Shown piece by piece: positions 1-8,421 of a stretch of DNA of 64,000 nt. Origin of the DNA: Szabonella sp046295215. Lineage in GTDB: Bacteria > Pseudomonadota > Alphaproteobacteria > Rhodobacterales > Rhodobacteraceae. The notes beneath the pieces are model-generated. The model ran no database searches and was not told where the DNA came from. It worked only from the letters and a program-made list of their open reading frames with translations. The stretch is taken from contig JBKBNP010000014.1 of NCBI GenBank assembly GCA_046295215.1, forward strand, positions 14,696 to 78,695, given 5' to 3'. Made by a program: the position numbers and the translations under genes. Position 1 is the stretch's first letter; each line of letters opens with the position of its first letter.

Positions 1-173
1 GTCAGAATCAGACCCCGGGCGTGGCGGTGGAAGAGGGTGACACTCAGCGACTCCTCCAGTGCGCGGATCTGGCGGCTGACGGCGGATTGCGACAGATGCA
101 GCGTGTCGCCGGCATGGGTCAGGCTGCCCGCATCGGCCACAGCGTGAAATATTCTGAGCTTGTCCCAATCCAT
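1..173 (-). CDS. LysR-family transcriptional regulator, N-terminal part only
   Basis: The first 57 codons of a gene that runs off the left edge. The translation begins MDWDKLRIFHAVADAG and continues with a winged helix-turn-helix including LSQSAVSRQIRALEESL, the standard recognition-helix pattern of LysR-type regulators. The effector domain lies outside the window. The gene is divergent from the indolepyruvate ferredoxin oxidoreductase gene, and LysR regulators often control the divergently transcribed neighbour, so it may regulate that enzyme; this is inference. The ATG at 173 was chosen because the HTH starts immediately after it in the usual LysR spacing. Confidence 0.9.
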   Translation of the reverse strand, partial: MDWDKLRIFHAVADAGSLTHAGDTLHLSQSAVSRQIRALEESLSVTLFHRHARGLIL

Positions 174-270
174 TCCGCAACTCTTTTCAATTTGTCCGGC
201 GCTAACGGTGCTGCGCTTAACTACCGTGCTATGCTGACATGTAAATGACCTTTCAGGGCAATAATTCCCT

Positions 271-297
271 TTATAGGTCAGCATTTTTGACCTATAA
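271..297. promoter_or_regulatory. Perfect 10-bp inverted repeat over the probable promoter of the indolepyruvate oxidoreductase gene
   Basis: TTATAGGTCA at 271-280 and TGACCTATAA at 288-297 are exact reverse complements separated by 7 bases. The right arm overlaps TATAAT at 293-298, a perfect -10 hexamer for the downstream gene, whose start codon is at 335. No good -35 hexamer sits 16-18 bases upstream of it, so an activator or repressor acting on this dyad is plausible. The binding protein is not identifiable from sequence; the divergent LysR regulator is one candidate, although a perfect dyad with 7-base spacing also fits GntR- or MarR-type repressors. Confidence 0.6.
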
Positions 298-334
298 TCG
301 GTCAAGAGGCTCGTTTCGCAAGGGGAGATGCACA

Positions 335-3300
335 ATGAGCAGGCAGGATATTTCTCTGACTGACCGCTTCGATCTGGCGAAATCGCCGGTTTTGCTGAAC
401 GGCACGCAGGCCCTTGTGCGGCTGATGCTGATGCAGAAGGCGCGGGACCGGGCTGCGGGGCTGAACACCGCGGGGCTTTGCACCGGCTATCGCGGCTCGC
501 CGCTGGGGGCGGTGGACCAGCAGATGATGCGGGCGCACAAGCTGCTGGACGCCTCTGACATCACCTTTCAGGCCGGGTTGAACGAGGATCTGGCCGCCAC
601 CGCGATCTGGGGCAGCCAGCAGGCGGAATTGCGTGGCACGGGGCGGTTCGACGGGGTGTTCGGGCTCTGGTATGGCAAGGGGCCGGGGGTCGACCGCTCG
701 GGCGATGTGATGCGCCACGCCAATCTGGCGGGAAGCGCGCGCCATGGCGGGGTGCTGATGGCGCTTGGCGACGACCATACCGGCGAAAGCTCCACCACCT
801 GCCACCAGTCGGACTGGTCCTGCGTCAATGTCTCGATTCCGGTGCTGTCCCCTGCCGGGGTGCAGGAGATCCTCGATTACGGGCTTTATGGCTATGCGCT
901 GTCGCGGTTCTCGGGGCTCTGGGTGGGCTTGAAGCTGATGAAGGACACGGTGGAGGCAACCTCGGTGGTCGATGCGCGGCTCGACCGGATGGTCTTTGTC
1001 GCGCCGGAAATGGACCTGCCACCGGGCGGGCTGAACATCCGGCTCGGCGATCACTGGATCCCGCAGGAGGATCGGCTGGTCAATCACAAGCGGTTCGCGG
1101 CAGAGGCGTTTTCGCGCGCCAACCGGATCGACCGGCGTATCTGGGGCCGGGCCGGGGCGAAGATCGGCTTCGTGGCGGCGGGCAAGAACTGGCTCGACCT
1201 CAACCACGCGCTCGGGCTTCTGGGCATCGACGAGAGCCGCGCAGAGGCGCTCGGCATCACCACCTACAAGGTGGGGCAAAGCTGGCCGCTGGACATGCAG
1301 AGCTTCCATGACTGGGCCGAGGGGCTGTCGCTGATCGTGGTGGTCGAGGAAAAGCGCAAGCTGATCGAGGTGCAGATCAAGGAGGCGATCTTTGACGACC
1401 GTCGCGGCCGGCGCGTCTGGGGCGGGCGCAAGGGCGGGCCGGAGGCGGAGGTGCTGTTTCCGGTGCAGATGTCGCTCGACCCGGTAATGATTGCCGAGAA
1501 ACTGGGCGAGATCCTGACCGACGAAGGCCTTGGGTCCGAACCGCTGGAGGGCGCACTGGCCCGTATCCGCGCGGCGCGGCACGCCGACAATGCCGAGGAA
1601 CTGGCGGCGCGTCTGCCCTATTTCTGTTCGGGTTGCCCGCACAATACCTCCACCCTGTTGCCGGAGGGCGCGCGGGCCGGGGGCGGGATCGGCTGTCACA
1701 CGATGGCGCTGTGGATGGACCGGGGCACCTCGGGGCTGACGCATATGGGGGGCGAGGGGCTGAACTGGGTGGGCGAGGCGCCGTTTTCGTCAACTTCCCA
1801 TGTTTTCCAGAACCTTGGCGACGGAACCTACAACCATTCCGGCATCCTCGCGATCCGCGCCGCGCTGGCTGCGGGCACCAACATCACCTACAAGATCCTG
1901 TTCAACGATGCTGTGGCCATGACCGGCGGGCAGACCAACGAGGGCGGGCTGGAGGCGACCCGGATCACGCGGGAATTGCTGGCCATGGGGGTCGCGCATG
2001 TCGCTGTGGTCTATGATCCCAAGGAGGATGTGAGCCGCGCCGCCTTCCCGCGCGAGGTGGAATTCCATACCCGCGACCAGATCCTGCCCGTGCAGGAGAA
2101 ATTCAGCCGGATCAAGGGCGTGTCGGCGATTGTCTATATCCAGACCTGCGCTGCCGAAAAGCGCCGCCGCCGCAAGAAGGGCGAGTTTCCCGACCCCGAT
2201 GCCCGGGTCTGGATCAATCCTGACATCTGCGAAGGCTGTGGCGATTGCGGCGTGCAGTCCAATTGCGTCAGCCTTGTGCCGCTGGAAACCGAGTTCGGGC
2301 GCAAGCGGGCCATCGACCAATCCTCCTGCAACAAGGATTTCAGTTGCGTCAATGGCTTCTGCCCCTCCTTTGTCACGCTGCATGGGGCAAAGCCGCGCAA
2401 ATCCGCGACCGCGAGCCTTGATCTGCCGGACCTGCCGGACCCGGTGCTGCCGATGATGGAGGGCACCTATAACGTGGTCATCACCGGCGTCGGCGGAACC
2501 GGCGTGGTGACGGTGGGGGCGATCCTTGCCATGGCGGCCCATGTCGCGGGCAAGGGCGCGGGGATGATGGAAATGGCTGGCCTCGCGCAAAAGGGCGGTG
2601 CGGTGCATATCCATTGCCGCCTTGCCGAACGGCCCGAGGACATCACCGCGATCCGCGTCGCGGTGGGGGAGGCCGATGCCGTGATCGGCGGCGATCTGGT
2701 GGTGTCGGCGGGCGCGAAAACGCTGGGGCTGATGACGACGGGCCGCACGGGGGCTGTGGTCAACAGCCATGAAATCATCACCGGGGAATTTACCCGGAAT
2801 ACAGAATTCCGTATACCGTCCGACAGGTTGCGCCTGTCTCTTGAGGCACGGCTTCAGGATCGGGTGGCGTTCTTCGATGCCTCGGAACTGGCGCGGGCCA
2901 CGTTGGGTGACAGCATCTTTTCCAACATGATGGTGTTCGGGGCGGCCTTCCAGCAGGGGCTGATCCCCTTGCCCGAGGACGCGATCCTGCGCGCCATCGA
3001 CCTCAACGGCACTGCGGCAGAGGCCAACAAACGCGCCTTCGCCATCGGTCGCTGGGCGGTGCTGCACCCGGCCGAGGCCGCACGGCTGATCCGGCCCGAG
3101 ACCCCTGCGGTGATTGATCCGGTGGCCTTCCGCGCAGATCACCTGCGCGCCTATCAGGATGACGCGCTGGCCGCCCGCTATCTGGCGCTTGTGGCGCGCG
3201 CGCCGGAACCGCTGCGGCCATCGGTGGCGAAGGGCTATCACAAGCTCCTGGCGATCAAGGATGAATACGAGGTTGCGCGCCTGCATCTGGAAACGCTGGA

Positions 3301-3724
3301 CAAGGCGCGGGCCGAATTCGACGGTGATCTGCGCCCCGAATTCCATCTCGCGCCGCCCTTCCTGCCCGGCAAGGACGCGCAGGGCCGCCCGAGGAAACGC
3401 GCCTTCGGGGGGTGGATGATCCCGGCATTCCGGCTGCTTGCCCGGATGAAGCGGCTGCGCGGAACGGCCTTCGACCTCTTCGGGCGCACCGCGGAACGGC
3501 GGATGGAGCGCGGGTTGATCGCACAATATGAGGTGGATATGGACCAGCTTTTCGCCGGAGTTACGCCGGACCGGATGGCGCTTGCGCGGGAATGGGCCGA
3601 ATTGCCGCTGACGATCCGCGGCTTCGGCCCGGTGAAAGAGGCCAACGCGGCCAGGGCCGCCGCGCGGCGGGCCGAAATCCTTGCCCTTTGGGCCGAACCC
3701 GCACCGGCCATCGCGGCGGAGTGA
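335..3724 (+). CDS. Indolepyruvate ferredoxin oxidoreductase, fused alpha/gamma-type subunits
   Basis: A 1129-residue thiamine-diphosphate enzyme predicted to oxidatively decarboxylate aryl-pyruvates (indolepyruvate and related 2-oxoacids from aromatic amino acid breakdown) to acyl-CoA with reduction of ferredoxin. The N-terminal region carries GYRGSPLGAVDQQ, the middle carries CSGCPHN (from about residue 431), GGIGCH and NDAVAMTGGQ typical of the TPP-binding part, and a CxxCxxCxxxxxC iron-sulfur cluster motif sits at residues 632-644. From about residue 718, GVGGTGVVT begins the gamma (IorB-like) domain, so both subunits of the archaeal enzyme are in one chain, as usual in Proteobacteria. 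The C-terminal 300 residues match the extra domain seen in long proteobacterial forms. The start at 335 follows AGGGGAG with 7-base spacing; longer upstream starts lack such a site. Confidence 0.92.
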   Translation: MSRQDISLTDRFDLAKSPVLLNGTQALVRLMLMQKARDRAAGLNTAGLCTGYRGSPLGAVDQQMMRAHKLLDASDITFQAGLNEDLAATAIWGSQQAELRGTGRFDGVFGLWYGKGPGVDRSGDVMRHANLAGSARHGGVLMALGDDHTGESSTTCHQSDWSCVNVSIPVLSPAGVQEILDYGLYGYALSRFSGLWVGLKLMKDTVEATSVVDARLDRMVFVAPEMDLPPGGLNIRLGDHWIPQEDRLVNHKRFAAEAFSRANRIDRRIWGRAGAKIGFVAAGKNWLDLNHALGLLGIDESRAEALGITTYKVGQSWPLDMQSFHDWAEGLSLIVVVEEKRKLIEVQIKEAIFDDRRGRRVWGGRKGGPEAEVLFPVQMSLDPVMIAEKLGEILTDEGLGSEPLEGALARIRAARHADNAEELAARLPYFCSGCPHNTSTLLPEGARAGGGIGCHTMALWMDRGTSGLTHMGGEGLNWVGEAPFSSTSHVFQNLGDGTYNHSGILAIRAALAAGTNITYKILFNDAVAMTGGQTNEGGLEATRITRELLAMGVAHVAVVYDPKEDVSRAAFPREVEFHTRDQILPVQEKFSRIKGVSAIVYIQTCAAEKRRRRKKGEFPDPDARVWINPDICEGCGDCGVQSNCVSLVPLETEFGRKRAIDQSSCNKDFSCVNGFCPSFVTLHGAKPRKSATASLDLPDLPDPVLPMMEGTYNVVITGVGGTGVVTVGAILAMAAHVAGKGAGMMEMAGLAQKGGAVHIHCRLAERPEDITAIRVAVGEADAVIGGDLVVSAGAKTLGLMTTGRTGAVVNSHEIITGEFTRNTEFRIPSDRLRLSLEARLQDRVAFFDASELARATLGDSIFSNMMVFGAAFQQGLIPLPEDAILRAIDLNGTAAEANKRAFAIGRWAVLHPAEAARLIRPETPAVIDPVAFRADHLRAYQDDALAARYLALVARAPEPLRPSVAKGYHKLLAIKDEYEVARLHLETLDKARAEFDGDLRPEFHLAPPFLPGKDAQGRPRKRAFGGWMIPAFRLLARMKRLRGTAFDLFGRTAERRMERGLIAQYEVDMDQLFAGVTPDRMALAREWAELPLTIRGFGPVKEANAARAAARRAEILALWAEPAPAIAAE

Positions 3725-3786
3725 TCCTGTCATGCGGGCGTCACGCAGCGGGGGCATGATTGGCGATCATCACTCCGGTGCGCGCC

Positions 3787-4665
3787 ATGTCCTCCGAAAC
3801 CGCCCGCAAGATCACCTATGCCGGAGCCGCGCAGACCCGCGCGGGCCGGGCGGTGATCCGGTTGGTGGAAAACGCAACCGGCAGGCTCTCGCTCCTGCGC
3901 CGTGCGCGCGGGATCGAGGAAGAGCTGGAGGCGGGGCGCAGCTTCTGGCAGGCGGTGCCGGACCGGTTCGGGCTGAGCCTTGAGGTTGCTGCGGGCGATC
4001 TGGCGGCGATCCCGGCCAACGGGCCGCTGGTTCTGGTTGCGAACCACCCCTTCGGGCTTCTGGACGGGTTGATGATGGGGCATCTTCTGGACCGCATCCG
4101 CCCCGAGTTCCGCATCCTTGCCAATTCGATCCTGCATGGGGCGCCGGTGGTGGACCGGGTGGTGCTGCCGATCAGCTTTGACGGAACCCCCGAAGCAACC
4201 CGCCAGAACATCGAGACCCGGGCGGCGGCCTTGCGATGGCTGGGGCAGGGCGGGGCGGTCGGGGTGTTTCCGGGCGGGACGGTCTCAACCGCCCCGCGCC
4301 CCTTTGCGCGGGCGATGGACCCGGGCTGGCGGCATTTCACCGCGAAGATGATCGTGAAATCGGGGGCGACGGTGGTGCCGGTCTATTTCGACGGGCAGAA
4401 TTCGCGGCTTTTCCAGATCGCGAGCCATCTGCATGCCTCGCTGCGGCTGGGGCTTTTGCTGCGGGAGTTCCGGGCGCGGACCGATGCGCCGGTGCCGGTG
4501 GTGATCGGCACGCCGATGACGGCGGCCAGCCTTGCGCCTTTTGCGACCGATCCGGCGGGGTTGATGGTGCATCTGCGCCGGGTCACCTATGCCCTTTCGC
4601 CGCAACCGCTTCCATCCTATGACTATGGCCATGAATTCGAGGCGCGCTATCGGTCGCGCCCGTAA
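3787..4665 (+). CDS. Lysophospholipid acyltransferase family protein (PlsC superfamily)
   Basis: A 292-residue protein of the glycerol-3-phosphate/lysophosphatidate acyltransferase superfamily, predicted to transfer an acyl chain onto a lysolipid at the inner membrane. The block-I motif appears as VANHPFGLLDG (the HX4D-type catalytic His-Asp pair) and FPGGT fits the later glycerol-phosphate-binding block. No signal peptide or long membrane span is evident, so it is probably peripheral. The reading frame extends upstream to TTG 3760; ATG 3787 is preferred but neither start has a convincing ribosome binding site. It lies 12 bases before murI on the same strand. It could supply the O-acylation step for the ornithine lipid made by OlsB (at about 21 kb), but that is only a guess. 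Confidence 0.75.
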   Translation: MSSETARKITYAGAAQTRAGRAVIRLVENATGRLSLLRRARGIEEELEAGRSFWQAVPDRFGLSLEVAAGDLAAIPANGPLVLVANHPFGLLDGLMMGHLLDRIRPEFRILANSILHGAPVVDRVVLPISFDGTPEATRQNIETRAAALRWLGQGGAVGVFPGGTVSTAPRPFARAMDPGWRHFTAKMIVKSGATVVPVYFDGQNSRLFQIASHLHASLRLGLLLREFRARTDAPVPVVIGTPMTAASLAPFATDPAGLMVHLRRVTYALSPQPLPSYDYGHEFEARYRSRP

Positions 4666-4677
4666 GGGGGGCAGGCC

Positions 4678-5490
4678 ATGGCGGTGGGGATCTTCGACAG
4701 CGGTATCGGCGGGCTGACGGTGCTGGACGCCATCGCGCGGCGCCTTCCGGACCTGCCGCTGGTTTACCTTGGCGACAACGCCCATGCCCCTTACGGTGTG
4801 CGCGATGCCGAGGACATCTTCAACCTCACCTGCGCCTCGGTCGAACGGCTCTGGGCCGAGGGCTGCGATCTGGTCATCCTCGCCTGCAACACGGCATCAG
4901 CAGCGGCCCTGAAACGGATGCAGGAAACCTGGGTTCCCGCCGACAAGCGCGTGCTGGGCGTGTTCGTGCCGATGATCGAGGCCCTGACCGAACGGCAATG
5001 GGGCGACAATTCCCCCCCGCGCGAGGTTGCGGTGAAACATGTGGCGCTGTTTGCGACCCCTGCCACGGTGGCCAGCCGCGCCTTTCAGCGCGAGCTTGCC
5101 TATCGCGCGATCGGCGTCGATGTCGAGGCGCAGCCCTGCGGGGGCGTGGTGGATGCCATCGAACAGGGCGATGAGTTGCTGGCCGAGGCGCTGGTGCGGT
5201 CCCATGTCGATGCACTGAAACGCCGGATGCCGAAGCCGGAGGCGGCAATCCTCGGCTGCACACATTATCCGCTGATGGAAGGGGTCTTTGCCGCAGCCCT
5301 CGGGCCGGAGGTGACGGTCTATTCGCAGGCGCGGCTGGTGGCGGAAAGCCTTGCCGACTACCTTGCCCGGCGGCCCGAGTTTCTGGGGGCGGGCAGGCAG
5401 TCGAAATTCCTCACGACCGGCGATCCGGCGAAAGTGTCGGACAAGTCCACCCAGTTCCTGCGCCGCCGGATCAGTTTCGAGGCGGCCTGA
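4678..5490 (+). CDS. murI: Glutamate racemase
   Basis: Interconverts L- and D-glutamate, giving the D-glutamate that MurD adds to peptidoglycan precursors in the cytoplasm. The 270-residue length is typical. The N terminus IFDSGIGGLTVLDAI is the family signature. The two catalytic cysteines sit in ACNTAS (Cys70) and LGCTHYP (Cys194), both intact. The start codon follows AAGGGGGGCAGGCC, a good ribosome binding site. It follows the acyltransferase gene closely and may be co-transcribed with it. murD is also in this window, at 60.8 kb, though not linked. Confidence 0.96.
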   Translation: MAVGIFDSGIGGLTVLDAIARRLPDLPLVYLGDNAHAPYGVRDAEDIFNLTCASVERLWAEGCDLVILACNTASAAALKRMQETWVPADKRVLGVFVPMIEALTERQWGDNSPPREVAVKHVALFATPATVASRAFQRELAYRAIGVDVEAQPCGGVVDAIEQGDELLAEALVRSHVDALKRRMPKPEAAILGCTHYPLMEGVFAAALGPEVTVYSQARLVAESLADYLARRPEFLGAGRQSKFLTTGDPAKVSDKSTQFLRRRISFEAA

Positions 5491-5659
5491 ACGGGACCAA
5501 TCGTCAAGCCTTACGGCTTTCCTCGTTCCGGGGCGGTGCAGCCGCAAGGGCCTGATGAGCGGTCCGTCGCGCGGAGTTGAGCCTGCGCCCCGACGGTTTC
5601 CCTTGCATCGCATCGCCTCTCGCCGCAGAAGAAAGCTCAGTTTTTGCAAGGGGACCGTC

Positions 5660-6688
5660 ATGGCCAGGAAAATCGCGATTCTCGGGGCGTCCGGCTACAC
5701 AGGGGCCGAGCTTGTCCGCCTGATCGCGACTCATCCGGGCATGGAGATCGTGGCTCTTTCGGCCGACCGCAAGGCCGGGCAGACCATGGCAGAGGTTTTC
5801 CCCTTCCTGCGCCATCTGGACCTGCCGCGCCTCCAGAAGATCGACGAGATCGACTTCTCCGGTGTCGATCTTGCCTTTTGCGCGCTGCCCCATGCGACGA
5901 CGCAGGTGGTGATTTCCGCCCTGCCGCGCGATTTGCGGATCGTGGACCTGTCGGCGGATTTCCGGCTGCGGGACGTGGCGGAATATGAAAAATGGTATGG
6001 CCAGCCCCATACCGCACCCGACCTGCAGGCCGAGGCGGTCTATGGCCTGACCGAATTCTACCGCGATGAGATCCGCACTGCACGTCTGGTGGCGGGAACG
6101 GGCTGCAATGCCGCAACCGGGCAGTTTGCGCTGCGCCCGTTGATCGAGGCGGGGGTGATCGACCTTGACCGCATCCTTATCGACCTCAAGGCGGGGGTCA
6201 GCGGGGCGGGGCGGTCGCTCAAGGAGAACCTTTTGCATGCAGAGCTTTCAGGCGGCACGCACAGCTATTCGGCGGGCGGCAAGCACCGCCATCTGGGCGA
6301 GTTCGATCAGGAGTTTTCCGCGCTTGCGGGCCGTCCGGTGCGCGTGCAGTTCACCCCGCATCTGTTGCCGATGAACCGTGGCATCCTCGCCTCGGTCTAT
6401 GTCGAGGGCGATCCGGCCCGCGTGCATGAGGTTCTGGCCGCGCGCTATGCCGAGGAGCCCTTCCTTCAGGTGCTTCCTTTTGGCGCAGTCCCCTCGACAC
6501 GCGACATTGCAGGGTCCAACTATTGCCATATCGGGGTGGCGGGCGACCGTATCCCCGGGCGGGCGCTGGTGATTGCGGTGCTGGACAACCTGACCAAAGG
6601 ATCCTCGGGACAGGCGATCCAGAACGCCAACCTGATGCTGGGGCTGGAGGAGACGGCGGGGCTGATGCTGGCGCCGGTGTTCCCGTAA
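5660..6688 (+). CDS. argC: N-acetyl-gamma-glutamyl-phosphate reductase
   Basis: Third step of arginine synthesis: NADPH-dependent reduction of N-acetylglutamyl phosphate to the semialdehyde. The 342-residue protein starts MARKIAILGASGYTGAEL, with the Rossmann GxSGYTG nucleotide-binding loop, and carries the active-site Cys149 in GTGCNAATG. A 170-base gap separates it from murI, and the ATG at 5660 follows AAGGGGACCGTC. An in-frame extension upstream to 5351 lies within murI and does not resemble ArgC, so it was discarded. Other arginine pathway genes are not nearby. Confidence 0.96.
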   Translation: MARKIAILGASGYTGAELVRLIATHPGMEIVALSADRKAGQTMAEVFPFLRHLDLPRLQKIDEIDFSGVDLAFCALPHATTQVVISALPRDLRIVDLSADFRLRDVAEYEKWYGQPHTAPDLQAEAVYGLTEFYRDEIRTARLVAGTGCNAATGQFALRPLIEAGVIDLDRILIDLKAGVSGAGRSLKENLLHAELSGGTHSYSAGGKHRHLGEFDQEFSALAGRPVRVQFTPHLLPMNRGILASVYVEGDPARVHEVLAARYAEEPFLQVLPFGAVPSTRDIAGSNYCHIGVAGDRIPGRALVIAVLDNLTKGSSGQAIQNANLMLGLEETAGLMLAPVFP

Positions 6689-6720
6689 GGGGCGCGAGTG
6701 GGAGGAGCGGGAGAGACGCC

Positions 6721-7197
6721 ATGCAGAGCAGAGCCAATCCACCTGTCCGGGGCATGAAGGGGCTGAAGAAACAGCGCCGGGTCCAGATCATCGTGTTGGC
6801 CTTCGTGGCGCTGGCGCTGTCAACGGCGCTGATCGGCTATGCGATGCGCGACGGCATCAACTTCTTCCGCGCGCCGGCGCAGATCATGGCCGAACCGCCC
6901 GAACCGACCGAGGTGTTCCGGTTGGGCGGGCTGGTCGAGGAAGGCTCCATCGTGCGCGGCGAGGGCAAGACGGTGCGCTTCAGCGTGACCGATGGCGGGG
7001 CCACGATCCCGGTGACCTTCACCGGCATCCTGCCCGACCTCTTTGCCGAAAACACAGGCATGATCGGCACCGGACGCTACATCAATGGCGTCTTTGAAGC
7101 GACTGAAATTCTTGCGAAACATGATGAAGCCTACATGCCGAAGGAAGTCATGGACGCGCTGAAGGCGCAGGGCGTCTATCAGGATCCGAACGGTTGA
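6721..7197 (+). CDS. ccmE: Cytochrome c maturation heme chaperone CcmE
   Basis: A 158-residue membrane-anchored periplasmic protein that binds heme covalently and hands it to apocytochrome c (system I maturation). It shows one N-terminal membrane anchor (about residues 21-41) followed by the beta-barrel domain. The heme-binding motif is LAKHDEAYMP, with the attaching His134 and Tyr138 present. The start at 6721 follows a GGAGGAGCGGGAG stretch; ATG 6754 is a possible shorter start. The other ccm genes are not in the window, as is common in Rhodobacterales where ccmE is detached. Confidence 0.95.
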   Translation: MQSRANPPVRGMKGLKKQRRVQIIVLAFVALALSTALIGYAMRDGINFFRAPAQIMAEPPEPTEVFRLGGLVEEGSIVRGEGKTVRFSVTDGGATIPVTFTGILPDLFAENTGMIGTGRYINGVFEATEILAKHDEAYMPKEVMDALKAQGVYQDPNG

Positions 7198-7208
7198 TTT
7201 GACGCAAA

Positions 7209-7223
7209 TTAACCCGATCTGAA
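7209..7223. promoter_or_regulatory. Near-consensus CtrA-type box upstream of the lysis genes
   Basis: TTAA at 7209-7212, seven bases, then TGAA at 7220-7223 matches the CtrA recognition sequence TTAA-N7-TTAA at 7 of 8 positions. It lies 34 bases upstream of the endolysin start codon in a very GC-rich region where TTAA is uncommon. CtrA is known to be required for gene transfer agent production in Rhodobacter capsulatus, so the site fits the proposed role of the two genes downstream. A single near-match can arise by chance. Confidence 0.4.
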
Positions 7224-7257
7224 CGAGGCTGGCCGCTACCCGCAAGGAGGCCAGCAA

Positions 7258-7869
7258 ATGAAAACACCCCGCCAGATCGCCGAGGAAATCGTCGCCCGGG
7301 AGGGCGGTTTCGTGAACGACCCCGATGATCCGGGCGGGGCAACCAATCATGGCGTGACCATCCACACGATGCGCCGTCTGGGCCTCGACCTCGATGGCGA
7401 CGGGGTGGTGACGGTGGAGGATGTGAAGCGGCTGACCCGCGCGCAGGCGGTCGATGTCTATATCGAACATTACTTCACCCGTCCCGGCATTGTGCATCTG
7501 CCGGAGGTGCTGCAGCCTTCGGTCTTTGATATGATGGTGAATGCCGGATCGAACGCGGTGAAGATCCTGCAACGGCTGCTGACCGATATGGGCTTTGCCT
7601 GTCAGGCCGACGGGGCCATCGGGCCGCTGACGATCCGGGCGGCGCAACTGGCCTATCAGGCGGCACCGCTGCATCTGGCCGATGCCTATGCGATTGCGCG
7701 GCGGAACTATTACTACGGTCTGGCCGATGCGCGCCCCGCCAGCCGCAAATACGCGCGCAGGCGGGATGGCGGCAAGGGCGGCTGGATCCTGCGGGCAGAG
7801 GAGTTCATTGCCCCCCGTTACCGGCTGAGTGACGCGCAGCACAAGGCGAGGGTCGCGGCATGGGGCTGA
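7258..7869 (+). CDS. GH108-family N-acetylmuramidase (GTA/phage-type endolysin)
   Basis: A 203-residue lysozyme-like protein without a signal peptide. The N-terminal domain has AREGGFVNDPDDPGGATNHG, the glycoside hydrolase 108 signature containing the catalytic Glu, and the C-terminal half (about residues 110-190, with DGAIGPLT) is a PG_binding_3-like domain. Such enzymes cut the peptidoglycan glycan chain and need a holin to reach it. The next gene overlaps this stop codon and encodes a holin-like protein. In R. capsulatus an endolysin-holin pair encoded away from the main gene transfer agent cluster releases the particles; this pair is most likely its equivalent. The start follows GCAAGGAGGCCAGCAA, a strong ribosome binding site. 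Confidence 0.85.
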   Translation: MKTPRQIAEEIVAREGGFVNDPDDPGGATNHGVTIHTMRRLGLDLDGDGVVTVEDVKRLTRAQAVDVYIEHYFTRPGIVHLPEVLQPSVFDMMVNAGSNAVKILQRLLTDMGFACQADGAIGPLTIRAAQLAYQAAPLHLADAYAIARRNYYYGLADARPASRKYARRRDGGKGGWILRAEEFIAPRYRLSDAQHKARVAAWG

Positions 7870-8354
7870 TTTCTCGCATCATCGGCGGGCCTGCCGCTGT
7901 CACGGCGCTGGGGTCCGCCGCACGCGGCATGGCCGAGGTGCTGACCCCCAACGCCACCCGCGCGATGGAACTGTCGGCCGAGGCGCAGATGGCGGCCCTG
8001 CGCCAGTTGGGCGCGGAATATGCCGATCCGGGCTTTGGCTGGTTCGACCGCTTCGTGAACGGGCTGAACCGCCTCCCGCGCCCGATGCTGGCCTTCGGCA
8101 CCTTGGGCCTCTTCGTCTATGCGATGGTGGAACCCGAGGGGTTCTCGCGCCGCATGGTGGGGCTCAACCATGTGCCCGAACCGCTCTGGTGGCTGCTGGG
8201 CGCTGTCGTGGGGTTCTATTTCGGCGCGCGCGAGGCCTTCCACTACCGCAAGCGCAGCACGATGGCGGCGGTGGCGGGGATGGCGGCAACAGCCCCCGAC
8301 CCCATGCCTGAAACCAACCCGGCGCTGGCCGACTGGCGGGGTGCGCGGGGCTGA
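7860..8354 (+). CDS. Holin family protein (GTA/phage-type)
   Basis: A 164-residue membrane protein whose start codon overlaps the last 10 bases of the endolysin gene. Two clear membrane segments lie at about residues 78-95 (MLAFGTLGLFVYAMV) and 107-125 (LWWLLGAVVGFYFGA), after a hydrophilic N-terminal part containing a third weakly hydrophobic stretch, matching the three-TM holin family found with gene transfer agents and phages. Its role would be to permeabilise the inner membrane so that the endolysin reaches the wall. The C-terminal tail is Ala/Pro-rich and hydrophilic. No phage structural gene lies nearby, which argues for a dedicated lysis module rather than prophage. Confidence 0.8.
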   Translation: MGLISRIIGGPAAVTALGSAARGMAEVLTPNATRAMELSAEAQMAALRQLGAEYADPGFGWFDRFVNGLNRLPRPMLAFGTLGLFVYAMVEPEGFSRRMVGLNHVPEPLWWLLGAVVGFYFGAREAFHYRKRSTMAAVAGMAATAPDPMPETNPALADWRGARG

Positions 8355-8421
8355 GATCCCGCGACCATTGACCCGGCCTTGCCGCTCTGGCACATCCCAT
8401 GGATCAGATGGGACGTGACAG

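Noticed and set aside
1790..3757. Long open frame (655 codons) on the minus strand opposite the indolepyruvate oxidoreductase gene
   Set aside because: It mirrors the codon bias of the GC-rich gene on the other strand and its translation is rich in Arg, His and Gly without any domain. The plus-strand frame has clear enzyme motifs throughout.
5506..5519. Small hairpin AAGCC-TTAC-GGCTT between murI and argC
   Set aside because: Only a 5-bp stem with a mixed downstream sequence; too weak to call a terminator.
7258..8354. Prophage remnant
   Set aside because: Only the two lysis genes are present, with normal local composition and no integrase, capsid, tail or attachment repeat. A domesticated GTA module fits better.
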